DNA of 64,000 nucleotides, from positions 806,001 to 870,000 of the forward strand of contig NZ_CANLNE010000001.1 in assembly GCF_947492555.1 (NCBI RefSeq), given 5' to 3'. The translations under genes and the position numbers were made by a program. Position 1 is the first letter of the stretch, and every line of letters begins with the position of its first letter. The DNA is from an uncultured Roseobacter sp. (GTDB lineage: Bacteria; Pseudomonadota; Alphaproteobacteria; Rhodobacterales; Rhodobacteraceae). The notes under the pieces are model-generated. The model saw only the letters and a program-made list of their open reading frames with translations, made no database searches and had not been told where the DNA came from. Positions 57,079 to 64,000 of the stretch are shown piece after piece.

Positions 57079-58332
57079 ATGACACTGATTAATGTGGCCG
57101 TAGGTGCCGCGCTCGGCGCGGTAATCGCCGGTAACGCCGCTGCTCAGGATAACATGGACAAGTTATCCAACATGCAGCGCACCGATGCGACCTTCACAAT
57201 GATCGATCAATCCGGAGATCGAGCAGAAGCACTCAGTAACATCATCCCCCATATCAACGTGCCAGATGGGTTCGAGGTGAGCCTCTATGCGGTTGTGCCG
57301 GACGCGCGTTCGATGGCGGTGGCGCCGCAAGGCACGGTAACCTTCGTGGGTACGCGCAAGGACAAGGTCTGGTCCGTAGTGGACCGTGACCGCAACCGCG
57401 TGGCGGATGAGGTCAAGGATTTCGCACCGTCGATCACCTTCGACATTCCGAATGGGCCGTGCTTTTCAAAGGATGGCTTTCTCTTCATTGCCGAGCGTAA
57501 CAGGGTGTTGAATTTCCCGGCAGCTGAATTCTTCTTTGAAGGGCCTGACCCGGCGGTCGCCGTTGTGGTCGCGCAGGGCGACCTGGTGCCGACAGAGGAA
57601 GAGAGCTTCAACCACACCGCGCGGGTCTGTGACGTGGGCCCGGACGGCAAGCTCTATATCTCACTCGGCCAGCCCCACAATGTGCAGCCCGCGGAGAAGG
57701 TCGAGATGTACGACAAGATCGGCATCGGCGGCATTATCCGCATCAACACTGACGGCACGGATCGCGAGGTCTATACGCGTGGCGTGCGCAACTCCGTGGG
57801 CCAGGATTTCCATCCCGAGACGGGCGAGCTGTGGTGGACCGACAACCAGGTCGATGGCATGGGCGATGACATTCCGCCCGGTGAGTTGAACCGACAGACC
57901 GAAGCGGGTCAGCACTTTGGCTTTCCCTGGACCAATTCGCGCGTCGAGATCATGTCCGAGAGTGAGCATCCACGTCCCGAAGGCGTCACTTTCATTGAAC
58001 CGCAGCTGGAGCTGACCGCGCATGCGGCGGATCTGGGCATGAAGTTCTACGAGGGCAACAGCTTCCCCGACGCCTACCAGGGCGGTATTTTCTGGGCGCA
58101 GCACGGGTCGTGGAACCGTACCACGCCGGTGGGTGCGCGGGTGATGTTCACGGCGCTTGATCCCGAAACCGGCGATGCGGTCGAAGCGCAGGTCTTCGCG
58201 GATGGCTGGCTGAACGAGGAGACTGGAGAGTATCGCGGGCGGCCGATGGACATCGCCTTCCTGAAAGACGGCTCGATGCTGGTCTCAGATGACTTCGCGG
58301 GTGCGATCTGGCGCATCGCCTACACCCGGTGA
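57079..58332 (+). CDS. PQQ-dependent sugar dehydrogenase (soluble aldose/sorbosone dehydrogenase type)
   Basis: A 417-residue exported beta-propeller dehydrogenase. A signal peptide covers about 1-22 (cleavage after NAAA). The family signature RGVRNSVGQDFHPETGELWWTDN followed by MGDDIPPGELN, the His-containing QPHNVQP turn and HGSWNRTTPVG are clear, as in soluble PQQ aldose dehydrogenases. It would oxidise sugars in the periplasm. It overlaps by four bases a diheme cytochrome c, the likely electron acceptor. No PQQ synthesis genes are in the window. GGGAGGAA precedes the ATG. Confidence 0.9.
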   Translation: MTLINVAVGAALGAVIAGNAAAQDNMDKLSNMQRTDATFTMIDQSGDRAEALSNIIPHINVPDGFEVSLYAVVPDARSMAVAPQGTVTFVGTRKDKVWSVVDRDRNRVADEVKDFAPSITFDIPNGPCFSKDGFLFIAERNRVLNFPAAEFFFEGPDPAVAVVVAQGDLVPTEEESFNHTARVCDVGPDGKLYISLGQPHNVQPAEKVEMYDKIGIGGIIRINTDGTDREVYTRGVRNSVGQDFHPETGELWWTDNQVDGMGDDIPPGELNRQTEAGQHFGFPWTNSRVEIMSESEHPRPEGVTFIEPQLELTAHAADLGMKFYEGNSFPDAYQGGIFWAQHGSWNRTTPVGARVMFTALDPETGDAVEAQVFADGWLNEETGEYRGRPMDIAFLKDGSMLVSDDFAGAIWRIAYTR

Positions 58333-58904
58333 AGCTGTTTCACATGATCATGTCCGGCGCGCTTTTGTGCGCCGGCCCCATGGCCGCCGAGATCGTGGGA
58401 GACCGCGATGCGGGCCGCAAGATCTCGGGCCAATGTCGCACCTGTCACGGCGCGGATGGATTCGCCACGATCCCGATTGCGCCGCATATCGGCGGTGAGC
58501 CCGAGAGCTATCTGCGGGACCAGCTCACCGCCTTTCGCGACGGCACGCGTGAACACGAGATGATGACCATCGTCGCCGCCAACCTCAGCGACCAACAGAT
58601 CGCCGATCTCGCGGCCTGGTACGGCGGGCATGAGGCGCGGGCGGAGCTGACGGCCGACCCCGCGGAGGCGCCCGCGCTCTGCGTGGCCTGTCACGGGGCG
58701 GACGGCATGCATCTGGCCGACGATGTGCCGAACCTTGCCGGCGAGACCAATATCTACATCGACACCCAGCTCAAGGCCTTCCGCTCCGGGCAGCGGCAGC
58801 ACGAGGTGATGAGCGGGATTGCCGCGGATCTCAGCAACGCAGAGATCCGGGCTTATGCGGATTGGTACGCGGCGGTGAAACTTTACATCGACACGGTCGA
58901 ATAG
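58329..58904 (+). CDS. Diheme cytochrome c (c4-like)
   Basis: A 191-residue periplasmic cytochrome with a signal peptide (about 1-20) and two heme c sites, CRTCH (36-40) and CVACH (118-122), in two homologous class I domains. Met residues placed after each (MMTIVAANL, EVMSGIAADL) can serve as axial ligands. The start is GTG at 58329, overlapping the dehydrogenase stop by four bases. The coupling suggests it takes electrons from the sugar dehydrogenase and passes them to an oxidase. Confidence 0.93.
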   Translation: MKLFHMIMSGALLCAGPMAAEIVGDRDAGRKISGQCRTCHGADGFATIPIAPHIGGEPESYLRDQLTAFRDGTREHEMMTIVAANLSDQQIADLAAWYGGHEARAELTADPAEAPALCVACHGADGMHLADDVPNLAGETNIYIDTQLKAFRSGQRQHEVMSGIAADLSNAEIRAYADWYAAVKLYIDTVE

Positions 58905-58945
58905 CGCTTCACCGCCATGCCCGCCACAGTCAAACCGCTCGGGGT

Positions 58946-59110
58946 TCAGTGCCGGACGCGCCCGTCTGAACGTGCCCACCGTCCTGTTCTATGACCTGCT
59001 CGGCGCTCCATCTCGGCCATCAAACCATTCACCTCAGGATAGTCGCGGCGGCTATTCCAGGTCCGCTGCAGGGTTGCAATTCTGATCGTATCTGAAAGTA
59101 TGGTGAACAT
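58946..59110 (-). CDS. Small hypothetical protein divergent from a LysR gene
   Basis: A 54-residue basic protein starting MFTILSDTIRIATLQRTW, with a Tyr-Pro-Glu-Val-Asn-Gly-Leu segment and an Arg-rich end. The ATG at 59110 is supported by a GAGGAGAAC ribosome site; an earlier start six codons upstream is less likely. It faintly recalls DUF1127-like small proteins often found beside LysR regulators, but the match is weak. The 98-base gap to the LysR ATG would carry both promoters. Confidence 0.5.
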   Translation of the reverse strand: MFTILSDTIRIATLQRTWNSRRDYPEVNGLMAEMERRAGHRTGRWARSDGRVRH

Positions 59111-59208
59111 GTTGTTCTCCTCGTACATCTGCGTAGGTCAATGATACATGCGCGATGCGACGTGAAGCAAAGCAATATGGTTTTATATATGTAAGTTGAG
59201 CTATCATT

Positions 59209-60126
59209 ATGGACTGGCATGACATCCCTTCGCTCGCAGCGCTGCGGGCTTTTGAAGCGGCCGCCCGGCACGAGAGCCTGAGTGCCGCCGCGCGTGAGCT
59301 GAACGTCACGCATGCGGCGGTGGCCCAGCATGTGCGCGCGCTGGAACAGGATTTCGCCGAAGACTTGCTCACGCGGCAGGGGCGCGGGGTCGCGGCCACA
59401 GCGGCCGGGCGGGCGTTGGCAGAGCAGCTTGGCGACGGCTTCCAGACGATTGCAGAGGCGGTCGCGGATTTGCGGGATCGCAACGCGGACCGACCTGTGA
59501 ACATCACCGTGACGCCCGGTTTTGCCGGCAGCTGGCTGATGCCACGCATCGGAGAATTCTGGTCCAAGCACCCGGAGATCCAGGTAAACATCAACCCCAG
59601 CTGCTCGGTTGTGGACCTGCGGCAGGAGGGCTTCGATCTGGGTGTGCGCTATGGTGCAGGGTCCTGGCCGAAGCTGGAGGCAGAACTGCTCACCGAAGCG
59701 GCGTATTGGGCTGTGGCCCATCCTGATCTGGTGGCCGGACGTGCAGTGCGTAGCCTGCATGATCTGACCGACCTGCCTTGGGTGATGGACAGCTATGAAC
59801 GTGAGCAGCACCGGGTGGTGGAAGGTGAAGGAATTGATCTCGCGGTACTGGATGTAACATTGCTGAACACCAATGAGCTGGCGTTGTCAGCGGCGCTTGC
59901 CGGACTGGGAGTAACCGTGCAACCGCAGTCGATTGTAGAGCGTGACATCCGCTCCGGGCAGCTTGTGAAGCTTATGGCGCTGCGCGACAACGGCTTGGGT
60001 TATCACATGGTGACGGTGCCTGGGCGGAGCTCGCCCAATCTGCGGATCTTTATGGCGTGGCTGCGCAGGACAGCGCGGGAGGACAGGGAGAACGAAAAAG
60101 CCCCCGGCGGAGCGGGGGCTTCTTGA
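59209..60126 (+). CDS. LysR-family regulator (GcvA-like)
   Basis: A 305-residue LysR regulator with an N-terminal winged helix (LAALRAFEAAARHESLSAAARELNVTHAAVAQHVRALEQ, about 8-46) and a periplasmic-binding-fold effector domain (PVNITVTPGFAGSWLMPRIGEF and LGVRYGAGSWP). The GcvA-like wording of the effector domain is common in Rhodobacteraceae; the ligand is unknown. It is divergent from a small ORF it may control. Its last 30 bases lie inside the terminator of the convergent atp operon, and the C-terminal residues (EKAPGGAGAS) are encoded by that hairpin. Confidence 0.92.
   Translation: MDWHDIPSLAALRAFEAAARHESLSAAARELNVTHAAVAQHVRALEQDFAEDLLTRQGRGVAATAAGRALAEQLGDGFQTIAEAVADLRDRNADRPVNITVTPGFAGSWLMPRIGEFWSKHPEIQVNINPSCSVVDLRQEGFDLGVRYGAGSWPKLEAELLTEAAYWAVAHPDLVAGRAVRSLHDLTDLPWVMDSYEREQHRVVEGEGIDLAVLDVTLLNTNELALSAALAGLGVTVQPQSIVERDIRSGQLVKLMALRDNGLGYHMVTVPGRSSPNLRIFMAWLRRTAREDRENEKAPGGAGAS
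60096..60125. terminator. Terminator of the atp operon, inside the end of the LysR gene
   Basis: AAGCCCCC (60098-60105) pairs with GGGGGCTT (60114-60121). On the minus strand the stem is followed by TTTTTCG, giving a strong terminator after atpC; on the plus strand only TCTT follows. The LysR stop codon lies within or just after it. Confidence 0.85.
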
Positions 60127-60146
60127 CGGTTAGAATGAGACGCCAG

Positions 60147-60563
60147 TCAGATGCGTATATGATCGCCGACAGCCACCATATCGGCGAGCAGCTTGGCCGC
60201 GTCGTCGACAGGGCCAGGCTCGTTGACAAAGGTCTCCTTGGCATGTGCCAACGCCTCTTCAGCCTCTTTAATCAACGCTGCCATGTCGTCCGCCGTCACC
60301 TCGGCCTTCGGCATGGCGCGTTCGGCCAGCACCGTGACACCAGCTGCCGTGATTTCGGCAAAACCGCCGGTGACCACGTATTCAGAGGTGCCATCCGGAC
60401 CTTCAGTGCTCAGCACGCCGGGGCGCAGGGTGGTGATCGTGGGCGCGTGGCCCGCCATCGCCGTCATGTCGCCGTCAGCGCCTGGAATCTGCACCGCAGT
60501 GACGGCGGCGGATGCCAACCGCCGCTCGGGTGAGACCAGATCAAATTGTGTCGTGTCTGCCAT
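60147..60563 (-). CDS. atpC: ATP synthase epsilon subunit
   Basis: A 138-residue central-stalk subunit that couples rotation to catalysis and can inhibit ATP hydrolysis. The N-terminal beta domain begins [15 protein letters not shown] and includes [24 protein letters not shown], followed by the GGFAEI turn and a C-terminal helical part. It is the last gene of the atpA-G-D-C run and lies 10 bases after atpD. Length is normal. Confidence 0.95.
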   Translation of the reverse strand: MADTTQFDLVSPERRLASAAVTAVQIPGADGDMTAMAGHAPTITTLRPGVLSTEGPDGTSEYVVTGGFAEITAAGVTVLAERAMPKAEVTADDMAALIKEAEEALAHAKETFVNEPGPVDDAAKLLADMVAVGDHIRI

Positions 60564-60573
60564 TCAGACCTCC

Positions 60574-62894
<2,321 letters not shown>

Positions 62895-62905
62895 GGGCCT
62901 ACCTC

Positions 62906-64000
<1,095 letters not shown>

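Overview
The window reads as ordinary chromosome from a marine-type alphaproteobacterium of the Rhodobacteraceae, most likely the Roseobacter group. This is an inference from gene content and style: high G+C, many ATGA/TGATG stop-start overlaps, a fused sat-cysC gene, the Hsp20-DUF1150 pair, a VPLPA-CTERM exosortase substrate, the Lrp/trxB divergent pair, an alphaproteobacterial atp operon, and a typical Rhodobacteraceae intergenic hairpin repeat. The genus cannot be fixed by reading alone. No tRNA, rRNA, CRISPR array, insertion sequence or prophage was seen.

Layout. 0-4.6 kb: hydantoinase/oxoprolinase A and B subunits with an unusual SDR protein. 4.7-6.7 kb: CsbD stress protein and a three-gene exported module (two distantly related cysteine proteins plus a SCO1-like protein). 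6.7-10.2 kb: an FrhB/BciB-like iron-sulfur flavoprotein with NAD kinase, then glyA. 10.2-13.5 kb: a long inverted repeat, a hydroxynitrile-lyase-like cupin, a YHYH protein, an esterase and the VPLPA-CTERM protein. 13.7-17.1 kb: carB. 17.3-20.6 kb: a degenerate receiver-like protein divergent from a Crp/Fnr regulator, a small lipoprotein, a KAS III enzyme and a helix-turn-helix protein. 20.9-27.4 kb: tdk; then, on the minus strand, a hydroxyacid dehydrogenase, CsaA, ProC, YbjN and UbiK; then the lgt-methyltransferase-pgeF operon. 27.7-34 kb: a short ORF, a Hint-fold protein, Lrp, TrxB, a cytochrome P450 and Sat-CysC. 34-41 kb: PhzF, Hsp20/DUF1150, DUF465, purEK, orphan PhnM with a lipase, NUDIX and a DMT transporter. 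41.3-46.2 kb: a candidate extracytoplasmic sensing locus (Tat-exported binding protein, two related histidine kinases, one stand-alone receiver). 46.3-48.5 kb: groESL with a perfect CIRCE operator. 48.5-56.8 kb: DUF2161, Mn-pyrophosphatase, HAD, MaoC, ribF-ycgN-threonine aldolase, a hydrolase/isomerase pair and prs. 57-60.1 kb: PQQ-type sugar dehydrogenase with a diheme cytochrome c, a small ORF and a LysR regulator. 60.1-64 kb: atpC, atpD, atpG and the 3' part of atpA, running off the right edge.

How the parts work together. Housekeeping dominates: one-carbon and amino-acid metabolism (glyA, proC, threonine aldolase), nucleotides (carB, tdk, purEK, prs), cofactors (nadK, ribF), sulfate activation, lipoprotein maturation, chaperones and ATP synthesis. 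The least explained parts are the SCO1-linked paired cysteine proteins, the two-kinase sensory locus with its orphan solute-binding protein, the receiver-like protein beside Crp/Fnr, and a regulatory-looking gap near 24.2-24.4 kb.
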